Under the pieces are notes generated by a model. That model ran no database searches and was not told the origin of the DNA. It saw only the letters and a list, made by a program, of their open reading frames with translations. The position numbers and the translations under genes were made by a program. A DNA stretch of 64,000 bases, from positions 1-64,000 of the forward strand of contig SADC01001050.1 of NCBI GenBank assembly GCA_004194705.1, read 5' to 3'. Positions 1-9,683 of this stretch are shown here, in pieces (within the stretch, counting starts at the first letter, position 1; every line of letters begins with the position of its first letter). The stretch comes from Ditylenchus dipsaci. Lineage: Eukaryota; Nematoda; Chromadorea; Rhabditida; Anguinidae.

Positions 1-1
1 T

Positions 2-341
2 TACCAAGGTCTGTTTCAATCGATAAAGAATGTTGACATTTTGCACTTCTATTCTCCAAACATGTTCGTTCGTGATGCAGACTCTAAATTGCTGCCGGTG
101 TGTCTAGCCAACTTGGTTTATCGACACGACTCATTTTCAGCTTCTCGTGAAATCTTTTCCCAATGCCGAGAGTGGGTTTTTGCTTTTTCCATGTAATGCA
201 AAAGCTCATGAAGGCACTACCAAAGAGCAATATCTAAAAGAACACTCTGAGGGAGATCCAAGAGTACGTCCGGCTGCTGGCACGTGCTCATTCTGGGGTC
301 GAATTTGCAAGTGGTATGATTTGTATGTTAGTCACAATGGG
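2..341 (+). pseudogene. Unassigned coding-like exon, open from the window edge
   Basis: Frame 2 is open from base 2 to a stop at 194. Another frame, open across 147-344, continues with a similar protein-like composition (KAHEGTTKEQYLKEHSEGD, then SFWGRICKWYDLYV). A one-base indel near 190 would join the two, and the second ends at a good splice donor (GTAAGA at 342). I do not recognise the product. It may belong to the same gene as the short open stretch at 566-733. The call rests on composition and the donor only. Confidence 0.3.
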
Positions 342-565
342 TAAGATGTATTTAAGACTTCGCACAATGATCAAGCTTTAGGAAAAAGGGCACATGCATC
401 ATGAAATTCTTTTGCAAAAAGCTGGCTAAACTTATTAGCTCTTGTCTCACTCGTGGCGATGTCTATCACCAGTGGTAAAACTATTATTGCTTATTTACAA
501 AATGTCCTTGCAAATTTTGATACAAGACTTTAAGGTTTTACCGGAACGGACCTGAAAGGGGAACA

Positions 566-733
566 ATGAGCTTTGGTAACAAAATGTGGACTGGGGGGTA
601 CGAACTCTGTGCTGAAGGCAGTCTACACACAGCATTGCGCTTCAGGGATTTTCAAGACATCTTCTACAATTCCAGCAGATTGCCGGCGAATGGAGTGGGG
701 ATCCGGGAAAACTGGTGGGAACCTTTATTCTGA
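566..733 (+). CDS. Short open frame resembling part of a class C receptor ligand-binding domain
   Basis: ATG at 566 to TGA at 731 encodes 55 residues. The order GGYELCAEGSLHTAL, then DFQDIFYNSS, then RENWWEPLF resembles the stretch of class C GPCR / periplasmic-binding-like receptor domains where an AEGA motif is followed by a FxxYF segment and a WFxEFWE motif. The match is from memory of the family and is weak. No transmembrane part is present, so at best this is one exon or a relic. 734-1287 holds no gene I can support. Confidence 0.25.
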   Translation: MSFGNKMWTGGYELCAEGSLHTALRFRDFQDIFYNSSRLPANGVGIRENWWEPLF

Positions 734-1287
734 TTGATTACGTAATTTTTTTAGACACCAGCTCTGTTGCCGAAAATCGATCAGAGTCCGCAGAAGCCAA
801 CTGAGAAAGGGAATGCTTGAAATACGAAAAGGGAAGAGTCCGTTCATCCACATTCGAGAAGGCAACAATAATATCTGACTCGTTCCCCTCTAGCACCTAT
901 TTGGCTGACATATGAGAACAGAAGACCGGCATTGAGGAAATATGGCGTGAACTGAATGAAAACTACAGGGTTATGCGGCAAAGAATGATTTCGTGTACGA
1001 AAGTTGGCATTGGTACAAGAGTGCCGAAAAGAGACATCATGTGTATGAAGGCTTTCTCTCTTGCACTTGCCCAATTGGAATCACAGATGTTCCCTCCAAG
1101 CATTGGTGGTCAGATGAAAGATCTTAATTTGATCCAGCAAATTCCAACAAAGAAAGGCCGCCCAGGGCAAGTAGGACATGTGCTTGCACTAATTTAATTT
1201 TGATTGTTTTGTTGTTAGGATTGCAATGTGAGTTATATGAATGGAACCAATAAAGTAGTTGTCATGGTTGTTACCCATTGTATGCTA

Positions 1288-1353
1288 CAGTCAAGTCTCG
1301 ATAATCCTGAACCTTTTCTTGATAAAGGGTGTGAGCTTATCAAGACTTGACTG
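1288..1353. mobile_element. 66-bp MITE with CAGTC ends at TA
   Basis: The ends are inverted: CAGTCAAGTCTCGATAA on the left and TTATCAAGACTTGACTG on the right, with TA immediately outside both ends (1286-1287, 1354-1355). The CAGTC terminus and TA target duplication fit a non-autonomous pogo/Tc1-mariner-type element. It is the shortest member of the CAGTC group seen in this window. Confidence 0.75.
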
Positions 1354-1399
1354 TAGTTGCCAGTTTTGAGAGTACAATTGCTTTTTTATTTGATCAGTC

Positions 1400-3905
1400 T
1401 TTTTGTGGACAATTGCGGTACGTGACAATTGCGAGTCAGCGACAATTGCGGGTCCCTTTCACAAAGGGGACAATTGCCGGGTCCCTTTCAAAATGGGAAC
1501 AATTCAAAAAAGAACTTCATTATGCAAGGCTATGAGCAACAACAAATGAACAAATTTACTGATCCATGATTTACTGATCCACAAAATCTGATCATTTTCA
1601 AGACCTTACTCTCACTACCACAAAAAGATTATTAAACAACTTTTTACTGAAAACTTGAATGAACATAACAAACAATAAAGGACTAAGCAGTTGACAGAAA
1701 CTCAAACAATCACTGGTCAATAACAATATTATAAGCCAACACGAAGATAAGCAATGAGATTCATTCTTTCGTATTAATGCACCTTGGTCAAAATCCTACC
1801 ATCTGCTTCGTAGTAGACACGTCTCTTCTTTGGAGCCACTCTTCCTGCCAAATACTGACCATAGTGCATGTCGTGATTGCGCTGAATTCGTTTGAGGTCT
1901 TGGAGTAGTCGGCCAACAGTCGGATGATCCACACCGAGGGCATCATGGAGTCGACGATGAGCGGCTTCGGCAAAGTTATAAGTCCGATCTTCCCGCGCAG
2001 AGTCCTTTCATAGCACGTCCACCACTTGACTGGAACCTTGGAGCGCGCTCACGAGTACCTGAATACAAAGGATAACACCGAAAACTGTGCACATAAAACT
2101 AAAAGACATACCAACATAGTTACGCTTGAACCAATTCAAAACTGGTGCAAGATCCGCAGGCAGGTGATTCTTCAGCCTTTCGAAACATCCCCAGATTTCA
2201 GCAGGTGGCACAAAGCTAGTGAGATGATCATACGGCGAGGACTGAAAATTCCGGCTCTCGATAGCGCTCATTCAATCCACACGATGAGATTTGCTTCTTG
2301 AAATCATTCACAAGGTGAATAAACAGCCGGCAATCATAGACTCTATAAACCAGATGCATTTAAGTTGTTCACAAGAATTATAAAAAGGCTACCCACCAGG
2401 AAACACTGCAATCAAAGCTTGAATGGCGCTTAATTCGAAATCGACGGAGATGTATGTAGGATTGAAGGCTGGCCAGAGCTCCTTGTCATTATGAACAGCT
2501 TGGCGTAGACCTTTGAGTTTTGGACTTCAGGAGAGCGTAGAGAACAGGAAAAAACCCACTTGCCACCATTTGCATCACGCGCGCTTCTCTCGGCCAGGAT
2601 AGCGTAGACCTGTAAGCAACATGCTAAACATGGATAACAACGTGCCAAATGAAGGGAACTTACTTGATAGAACGGAGGAGGAGTGATGCTAAACGACCCA
2701 TCCATGTGCACGACCTTCATTTCCCCTGACCAGTCGACGTGCTTTTCACGCCCAAACAGCAGAACTCTGTAATCAAAAAAATAAAAGCGAATGGATCAAT
2801 CATAAATGATGAAAAGAATTAACCTCTCCGGATCGTCCCTCCCTGTATCACCCAACAAGAACATCTCCTCATTTCCGGCTCCATCTTGATACATCTGGCA
2901 TGCGGCTGGAATGTCAATATCTTGCACACTTCCCCTTCGACGACTGGAATTTGGTTGGCCAGCCGAACTCTTCGAACCATTTTGCGGACGGCGCTTTCTC
3001 CCAAGCTCGGACTCAATGCAGACGGGACTGACTGTAGCTTATGATTCAAGAGTTCTTTTGGCTTCTAAAACAACAGAGCAATAAGTAAGAGATCGAAAAC
3101 AAAAGTACCAATTTTTAAAGACCTACCTCTCGCGTATCCACTGCTCGACGCTTCAAGTTCACTTTGACATTACTTAGTGGCACAGACATTGGATCCAAAG
3201 CGTGATTGTGAGCTTCGACTTGGCTGTGAGGAATAAACTTGACGAAGAGATTTCCATCGACTTGAGTGTGGAGACGGGCCTTGCACTTTCCATTGCCTTC
3301 TCTGAATTTGTCGCAGTATCAGTACTGCTTCGTCTCATCTCGATTGTGGAAGTCGGCGATAAACTGGAATCCTCTGTAGACGGCCTTATCATTCCCCTTT
3401 TCTGACTTGGTGATGGACGATGTCCTGTAAGAGATGTGATAAGTTTTTAATAAACACTAAAGAAAGAAAAGGCAGCAACCTCCTGATCGATTTCTTCGGC
3501 GATTTCTTCCCCTTCGGCTCGCTGATCTACAACGTTGACATCTGGAATGAGCGGCGGTGGAAGAGCATTGAGCAAGGCAAGCACCCGAGCGACTTCTTCG
3601 TAGTTGACACGACCGTTTTGCATAAATTCGTTAGCTTCCATTCTATAAACAGAAGCATAAATGCGTAGATAATCACGAGACATCAACACAAGTTTTATGA
3701 GGGACCCGCAATTGGCCCTTTTTGAAAGGGACCCGCGATTGTCCCCTTTTTGAAAGAGACCCGCAATTGTCCGGATTTTGTGAGCGACCCGCAATTGTCC
3801 CCTTTTGAAAGGGACCCGCAATTGTCCTTTTATATAAGGGGCCCGCAATTGTCCTTTTATATAGGGACCCGCAATTGTCTGTGTCCGGGACAATTGTAGT
3901 ATTTG
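1400..3905. mobile_element. MULE transposon A with tandem-repeat terminal inverted repeats
   Basis: The left end (about 1410-1510) carries at least four copies of GACAATTGCGGGTCCCTTT and the right end (about 3695-3905) carries about seven of the same unit in inverse orientation. Between them lie FLYWCH and MULE transposase remnants on the minus strand. Exact termini and a target duplication could not be fixed: outer copies diverge, and the last recognisable right unit is near 3890. The two arrays differ in copy number, as expected if tandem units in the ends expand or contract. Confidence 0.75.
1800..3660 (-). pseudogene. Degenerate FLYWCH + MULE transposase
   Basis: Read from high to low coordinates. 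About 3610-3475 is an acidic segment (NYEEVARVLALLNALPPP). 3390-3195 is a FLYWCH-type zinc finger (YRGFQFIADFHNRDE, then YCDKF, CKARLHT, HNHALDP) in which the expected tryptophan codon is TGA. About 3050-2700 contains EEMFLLGDTGRDDPERL and, after an intron, VVHMDGSFSITPPPFYQVY, the MULE DGTF-type motif. 2460-2400 has YISVDFELSAIQALIAVFPG, the second MULE catalytic block. 2270-2130 has PPAEIWGCFERLKNHLPADL. The order matches animal FLYWCH-MULE transposases, but several frame changes and the TGA mean it is not intact as assembled. Confidence 0.75.
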
Positions 3906-4045
3906 TGGCATGAATATATTTTTCGTGCATGAATAATATTTTCGTGGCATATTTCAGGTTTTTCGTGGCATTTTTCAGATTTTTCGTGGCATCCCGTTTT
4001 TCGTGCAGATATAATGTTTTTCGTGGCATATTTCAGGTTTTTAGC
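3905..4045. repeat. Short tandem repeat around TTTTTCGTGGCAT
   Basis: The string TTTCGTGGCAT or a one-base variant recurs at least six times, alternating with ATTTCAGGTTTTT or similar spacers. It lies directly outside the right end of MULE A and may be its degenerate extension or an independent minisatellite. Confidence 0.6.
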
Positions 4046-4189
4046 AAACCAAATCAATTTATGCCATTTTCATACATGTAACCCATTTAACTCAAGGTTT
4101 GTAACTGATTTTATTTTTTCAGTGCGGACTTATCTGCAATAGCTTCCTGACATCCCACGGCCCTCAAAAACTGCATTCTAGTGGGCAGG

Positions 4190-4437
4190 AGTAAGATGCG
4201 GCAAATCACATTGCGACAAATCAAATTGCGGCAAAATCAGATTGCGGCAAATCAGATTGCGACAATTCAAATTGCGGCAAAATGAAATTCCGACAATTCA
4301 AATTGCGACAATTCAAATTGCGGCAAATCAAATCGCGACAATTCAAATTGCGGCAAAATCAAATTGCGACAATTCAAATTGCGGCAAAATCAGATTGCGA
4401 CAATTCAAATTGCGGCAAAATCAGATTGCGACAATTC
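4190..4437. repeat. Left terminal array of MULE B
   Basis: About a dozen units alternate GCGGCAAAATCAAATT with GCGACAATTCAAATT (roughly 15-17 bp each). The array begins inside the terminal inverted repeat. The inverse array is at 5781-5970. Short open frames across it encode only repetitive peptide and are not genes. Confidence 0.85.
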
Positions 4438-4439
4438 AT

Positions 4440-5228
4440 TTTAGGATTTTATGTATCGAATGGAGGATGTTCAAGCACTTTCTATCCTTCGGTCTACATC
4501 CTGCTTCAGTCCAAGAAAGAAGAAGCGTATCGTGAATCTTTTTCTAAGATTTTTCGCGTATTTGGAGCTAATCAGCACCCAGTTTCAGCTATGATGGGTA
4601 TGTGCATTCTAAATTTATGTTTTCATTGATTTCCGATTTTTTAGACTTCGAGACAGCAGCTAAAAACGCCATATTTGCTCTTTTTTCCGGATGTTGCGAT
4701 TAAGCACTGCCTGTTCCACCTCTGCCAAAGCGTCTACAAACGAGTTCGAAAAGAAAAAATGAAACCTTTGTGGTCGGTGCTTGACATTGAAATCGTACTG
4801 AGGTGCTTGCCCGCTCTAGCATTTCTGCCAGCGGAGGAAGTGGAGAATGCATTTACTGAAATCCAGGTGGCCAAAAATGATTTAATAAGGAGGCCAGTTA
4901 TTCCCGGGGAATTAATTAGACACGTCAACAGTAAGGGTTTTATGGTCTACTTTCACAGTTTGTGGCAACGTTATCTTTTACAGAGTTTTTCGCTTACTTT
5001 GAGAGAAGCTACATACGCCGACCAAACGGGAATGAGGCCATTTATCCAACGTCATTGTGGAATATGCATGAGCGCTCAAAAGCTGGCCTACCAAGGACAA
5101 ATAATGGCGTGGAGAACTGGAATGGCCAATTTAACGACTACTTCCGGCAAGACAATCCTCCGTTAGCAGATGTGATATTTAAGCTACAAACTGACGAACA
5201 GAAGACACGACAGAATATCGAGATGTAA
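4440..5228 (+). pseudogene. Fragment of MULE transposase
   Basis: The first exon (about 4445-4595) encodes FYVSNGG, STFYPSVYILLQSKKEEAY and VSAMM. An intron (GTATGTGC to TTTTTTAG, about 4596-4645) leads to DFETAAKNAIFALF. After a one-base shift near 4685 the frame continues PDVAIKHCLFHLCQSVYKRVR, LPAEEVENAFTEIQ and finally SLWNMHERSKAGLPRTNNGVE with NWNGQFNDYF (about 5060-5130). These are the central and C-terminal blocks of animal MULE transposases, including the conserved NNxxE-W region. The zinc finger and first Asp block are missing. A stop at 5226 ends the frame. Confidence 0.75.
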
Positions 5229-5780
5229 TCTACAGTATACTTATTTTTTGATGTGCGTTAATATTTTAATGTTTAGTCGAGCTCGCAATCCGATGCCAAG
5301 AGTGACTGGTGGGATGAGATCGCAGAAAGCAATCTTCTCTGGCAATCAGATTTAACAGTTGGTCGTCGACTACTCCAATAGAACTGGTCTTTCTCGCATG
5401 GAATTTCTTGTTTCAATAGCCGCTCATCTAGAAAAATATCAAGGCGTTGATGTCGAGCCAAATTAGTTCACTATTACATTTTTGTTGTCTATGGTTTGGA
5501 TCTGAATAAAGAACAGGTGTTGTATACATGGTTAGCTATGTTCTAATGTTGAATTTAGTAGATTTAGTAGAGCAATTATGGTGCTGGTCAAGATTCGACA
5601 CTTTTGCTGTCAAACAGCACATTATGCTGTTTGATTGTTTGCTGATTTTTGTACAGTTAGTCAATTTTTTGATATCTAGCAAAATCTCATCTCACAAACA
5701 AGCCTGTTTAGACGGCAGCTTATTGAGACCACATAGTGGTGGCAGATTAAGCATTACTTGAAAGTTTCAAATTTGATTAC

Positions 5781-5970
5781 CGCAATTTAAATTGTCGCAA
5801 TATGATTTGCCGCAATTTGATTTTGCCGCAATTTGAATTGTCGCAATTTGATTTTGCCGCAATTTCATTTTGCCGCCATTTGAATTGTCGCAATTTGAAT
5901 TGTCGCAATCTGATTTGCCGCAATCTGATTTTGCCGCAATTTGATTTGTCGCAATGTGATTTGCCGCATC
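5781..5970. repeat. Right terminal array of MULE B
   Basis: Inverse-orientation copy of the 4190-4437 array: units of GCCGCAATTTGAATT and GTCGCAATTTGATTTT run up to the terminal GCCGCATCTTACTCC. Confidence 0.85.
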
Positions 5971-5991
5971 TTACTCCTGCCCATTCTAGTG

Positions 5992-6570
5992 CATTAGCGA
6001 AATTTGGCGCCAAATCAAAAATTTTGAAAAACCGCTGTTTTTTAGTTTATTTTATCCAGCACTTCTGGTTTTACTTTTTTCGCTGTACCTCATGTAAGTT
6101 TATTGTCAAAAAACTCACCACATTCAGCGCTTTCGAACAAGCCATCACTTGCCCATAAAACATGCAAAATTTCGAAGCTATAATTGATTTCTGTGAAAAT
6201 TTCAAAGAAATTTTTTTCATCTAGTTGACTCGATTGAGATTCTAGCACTATTTTATGTCGAGTTTTCCTGAAACGCAACTGGAGGCTCGATAGAGGAGTA
6301 AATTTGCTGCATTTTGGTACCAAAGACGTATACAAAAAATGCAAATTTTAGGTGTTTTATGCAAAAGTTAAATGGAAAACGCGAAAACCCCTATTTTTAC
6401 TCGGAAAAATGCCAGTTGTTTCACTCTTTTGGTCTGAGATTTCTGAAAAATGGCCTTTAAGGATTTTTTATAGTTTGTCGTGGGACTTTATTTGTTGCGC
6501 TATCTTTTAATGCATGAAGCGCTAGAAAAAATGCGAATTTTTGAGTTTTTTATGCGAGACAAAGATTTCT
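5992..6570. repeat. Gene-free flank carrying one copy of a dispersed direct repeat
   Basis: No gene is visible. The part 6284-6440 (GATAGAGGAGTAAATTTGCT onward) is repeated in the same orientation at about 7935-8095. Both copies lie upstream of a start codon that follows a splice-acceptor-like sequence (6586 and 8256). Confidence 0.6.
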
Positions 6571-6585
6571 GTTTTAGGTCTAGCA

Positions 6586-7386
6586 ATGGTCAAGACTCGA
6601 AAAATGCAAAAAGATGCTAAAGAACAGCCGAGTTTTCCAATCTGTAATTTGCATTTTCACTATTCTGTGGATGAAATTATTTGTTTAGGGCTATTCTATC
6701 GTTCGTGCAAGTCGGGCTGGAATCTCTCGAGGGCTTGCCGAACTTGCCAATGCTCTCGTGTCTCAATCTTTCCGACAACAAGTTGACGGGTGGTTTGGAA
6801 GTCTTGGCTGATAAGTGTCCCGATCTCGCTTACATCATTCTCTCTGGCAACAGCTTGAAGGTATGCTCTTTCTTTAATTCCGTACCATTTTAAACTTTCA
6901 GGACATCGATGTGCTGAAGCCGCTCGCCAAGATGGATAAATTGCTGGACTTGGAGCTGTGCAACACTGGCTTGGATGACTTGCCTGACTATCGCATGAAG
7001 GTGTTCAAGATGCTGCCGCATTTGAAGCATCTTGATGGGGTGGCCTTGATGACACAGACGAAAGCGCGAAGATGATGAAAGTAGCAGCGAGGACATCAGT
7101 ATGGACGGGCTCTCTGACGACAGCACTGATGACGACGAGGAAATAAAGCGCCAGCGCAGTACCTATTTGAAGTCGCCTGCCGCCAAGACGGTAATGTTTG
7201 GATAAGTAACCCACTTTCGTATGCTAGTGCATTCATTTTAAGAAGGATAACTCCTCTGCCGAAGCCAAGAAGAACGAGGAAGCCGCTGATGATGAGAATG
7301 TCAAGCCGGATCAAGCTCGAGGGGTCAAGCGCCAGCATAAGGATGAAAACAAGACCGATGCAGAGCCGGAAATCAAGTCTTCTTGA
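6586..7386 (+). CDS. ANP32: ANP32-like acidic leucine-rich nuclear phosphoprotein
   Basis: Exons at 6689-6860, 6902-7190 and 7243-7386 have canonical GT/AG borders. Encoded blocks are LSFVQVGLESLEGLPNLP, CLNLSDNKLTGGLEVLADKC, DLELCNTGLDDLPDYRMKV and MLPHLKHLDGV, in the order of the ANP32 LRRs and LRR cap, then an acidic tail (DDESSSEDISMDGLSDDS) and a Lys/Glu-rich C-terminus ending at TGA 7384. Human-type ANP32 has about 45 residues before the first block that I cannot find; a possible first exon starts at ATG 6586 after an acceptor at 6577. Two one-base shifts at about 7040-7075, where LDDTDESA should follow LDGV, break the frame. ANP32 proteins act in chromatin and phosphatase-inhibitor complexes. 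A polyadenylation signal AATAAA lies at 7689. It may be a real gene with assembly errors. Confidence 0.8.
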
Positions 7387-8255
7387 AAAATCTCAGCCAT
7401 ATTGTGGAATATATTCGTTAACTTTCGATTTCGTTACTTGTTGCCTCTGCGTTACCACATAAAATTTTGATGTTGTCTGGCTTTGGAGCATGTAAGGATC
7501 TGCGCTTCTCAGTAGACTTTTTTTGGAAACTTTTAATAGGCTAAACTTTCAAATCTGTAACTAGGGTACCCGGGGCCCGGGGGTTGTGATTATAAGAAAA
7601 CGCTACGTGTTTTTGCTGTCTTGCTGTTTCAGTAATAAATTTGAGAATTTACGGTTCTTTTCAATCTGCTCAGATTTTCTCTGCTGCAAATAAAAAATAA
7701 TAAAGCATTTTTATGAAATTCTTTTTTGAAATTCTTGGCGTTTTGTTTATTTTTAAATGCACTAGAATGCAGTTTTTGAGGGGCCGTGATCCACGGCATT
7801 GAAATAAGCTATCACTCGCCCCGAAAACACGCAATTTCAGAGATGTCAATCGTGTTTTCGGAAAATGTGCTGAAAAGTTCTGCCACTGTTACGGCCCTGA
7901 CATTTCACCCTATTATCGAGAACCTCAAAAAAGGAGGCTGAGGCCTGATAGAGGAGTGAATTTACTGCATTTTGTTACCCAAGAAGTATGCAAAAATGCA
8001 AATTTAGGGTGTTTTATGCAAAAGTTAGGTGAAAAACGCAAAAACACCTGTTTTTACTTGGAAAAATGCCAGTTGTTTGCTTTAATGGGTCTCTAGTTTA
8101 CAAAATTTTATCTTTACGAAAATCGGTTCAACTGTTTTCATAGCTGAATGTTTAGGCTACATTTTGGTATATAGATCATATGAAAAAGTCTGTGGTTTTG
8201 CACTTTTTTCCTGTCGTGTATTTCAGATTAAACCTTCGTATTTTCAGGTGGTTCA

Positions 8256-8771
8256 ATGGTGCGAACGAGACGTGGTAAGGTGGCGCAAAAAGAGCCAATG
8301 ACAAAGCAATCTATCGTTCTGAGGACTTTGAAAGCAAAAACGACTGCTACGGAACAAAAAGAGCAAGAAAAATCTGAAACGGGCGACTCAAACAGGTCAG
8401 TTTTTTGTGTCATAGATATTTCAGACTTAGGTAGTGCCTTAAAAGGTTCTAGTGTCAATCTGCTACCACAGCATTATTTAACCTGTTCGTCTTTCAGGTA
8501 TTCACTCGCTCTTCGGTCTGCTGAATTGTCTCATCTAAGCAAATGACTGCTAAAGCGCGGAAGATCGTCTCCATGAGGTGTGCCGAGAATGTCGTCAATG
8601 CTGCATCCGAAAGGACTGAAGATGCTCAGGTAGGATTATGAAGCAACGTGACACCAAGGTTTTGTCTTCTATAGTTCTATAGGCACATTTTATTCTTCTG
8701 TTTCAGAGTTGTACAACACTGCTGCTAAACGCGAATACATCACTCGTCGTTTCCTCACCAATTTGAGCTAA
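8256..8771 (+). CDS. Unassigned small basic protein, three exons
   Basis: ATG 8256 follows an acceptor-like TTTTCAG at 8241-8247. Exons 8256-8395, 8498-8629 and 8707-8771 have GT/AG borders. The protein starts MVRTRRGK, is Lys/Glu-rich (KTTATEQKEQEKSETGD), then reads YSLALRSAELSHLSK, KARKIVSMRCAENVVNAASE, and ends AAKREYITRRFLTNLS before TAA 8769. One-base shifts are needed near 8543 and at the last junction. About 110 residues. I do not recognise the family. The start resembles the putative ANP32 first exon (MVKTRK), and both lie downstream of the same direct repeat. Confidence 0.5.
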
Positions 8772-9067
8772 AGAACCAAGTGTCTGGTATTGGGAAGGAA
8801 AGCAAATCAAGAGGACTTATAATGGTTTATCTGAAAGTTAGTTTTCATTCGTTTATTTTCGCCGTCTTCACATTTTCAATGTTCGAGGGAATTGGTTCTC
8901 AGCCACTCTATCTGCGTGCTCAAAATGAAATGCTGGGCAAATAGATGCAAAGAAGGCCTTGGTGATGGCTTTCAGAAATACTTTGCTGGGCCGTTATTCC
9001 CCTGCTTTGCTGCTGATGTCTTGCCTTGGACAAAGGGTCTGTCGAATTGAAGCGTTTGCTCTACTGC

Positions 9068-9188
9068 CAGGGGCGTACGCAGGAGGGGGGGGGCACTTGC
9101 CCCCCCCCCCGTCAGATTTTTCCGAAAACGGTGTAGGTAAAATGGCCTGGTGCCCCCCCCCCGTCAGACATTCCTGCGTACGCCACTG
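9068..9188. mobile_element. 121-bp hAT-type MITE
   Basis: The ends are CAGGGGCGTACGCAGG and CCTGCGTACGCCACTG, with a perfect 8-bp direct repeat TCTACTGC outside (9060-9067 and 9189-9196). The interior holds poly-G/poly-C runs and two copies of a CCCCCCGTCAGA motif. CAGGGGCG ends with 8-bp duplications are typical of non-autonomous hAT elements. Confidence 0.9.
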
Positions 9189-9679
9189 TCTACTGCTATC
9201 AAGACATACCCAATAATTCTCTTTCTTCTCACTGCTGTTCTACATAAATTTTGTGAAATTTCGTTTTCATTGTGTTGTTATAAGAATAAATGTTAGGTTT
9301 TGAGTTTATTTTGGATAGTGAAGGTCGTTAAAAAGCATATTCTTGCCATATAAGACGTAAAGGGCATATTTTGAAACTATAGAAAGAAAGCAAACAAAAT
9401 TTTTGTCAGAAGGTATCTAAGCCTGAATGTCGAGATAAAATCGAGTAATCTTTTCTTAGTTTCGACAACATGTTACAAATTATAGTCAACAAATTTGAAA
9501 AAATCACATTCGCAAAATATTTTTTTGAAACTGCTTGGCATTTTTTTGATTTGAAAGTGATTAGGTTTTTGAATTTTCAGGTCCCTAAATTTTAAGGTCC
9601 ATAAATTTTTTAAAGTCCATAAATTTTCAAATGACATTGAGATACTGGCAGCACTTTATTATATAACTTCGGTCTGCTC
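9189..9679. other. Gene-free AT-rich stretch
   Basis: No open frame with recognisable composition. AATAAA near 9286 could serve the gene ending at 8771. 9640-9672 (GGCAGCACTTTATTATATAA) is an inverse match of about 11,700-11,730 on the other side of the palindrome, so this flank belongs to an older, larger inverted repeat. Confidence 0.6.
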
Positions 9680-9683
9680 TTAA

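Larger units (their letters stand above)
4184..5981. mobile_element. MULE transposon B with complete ends and 10-bp target duplication
   Basis: The element starts GGCAGGAGTAAGATGCGGC and ends with its exact inverse complement. It is flanked on both sides by the direct repeat CATTCTAGTG (4174-4183 and 5982-5991). A related uninterrupted flank with a single CATTCTAGTG, in inverse orientation, occurs at 7760-7769, supporting both boundaries. Inside the ends are tandem arrays (4190-4437, 5781-5970) and a transposase fragment. At 1,798 bp it lacks the FLYWCH and first catalytic blocks, so it is an internally deleted derivative. Confidence 0.85.

Noticed and set aside
3673..4057. Antisense open frames of 66-118 codons over the MULE A array
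   Set aside because: They translate tandem repeats only (repeated CGSL/AGPL and NLKYATK motifs) and have no independent support.
4190..4437. Regularly spaced repeats resembling a CRISPR array
   Set aside because: Units are contiguous with no unique spacers, an inverse array exists at 5781-5970, and the context is an animal transposon.
7567..7590. Vector-like GGTACCCGGGGCCCGGGGG string
   Set aside because: It is a short GC run without flanking vector sequence; cloning contamination cannot be supported.
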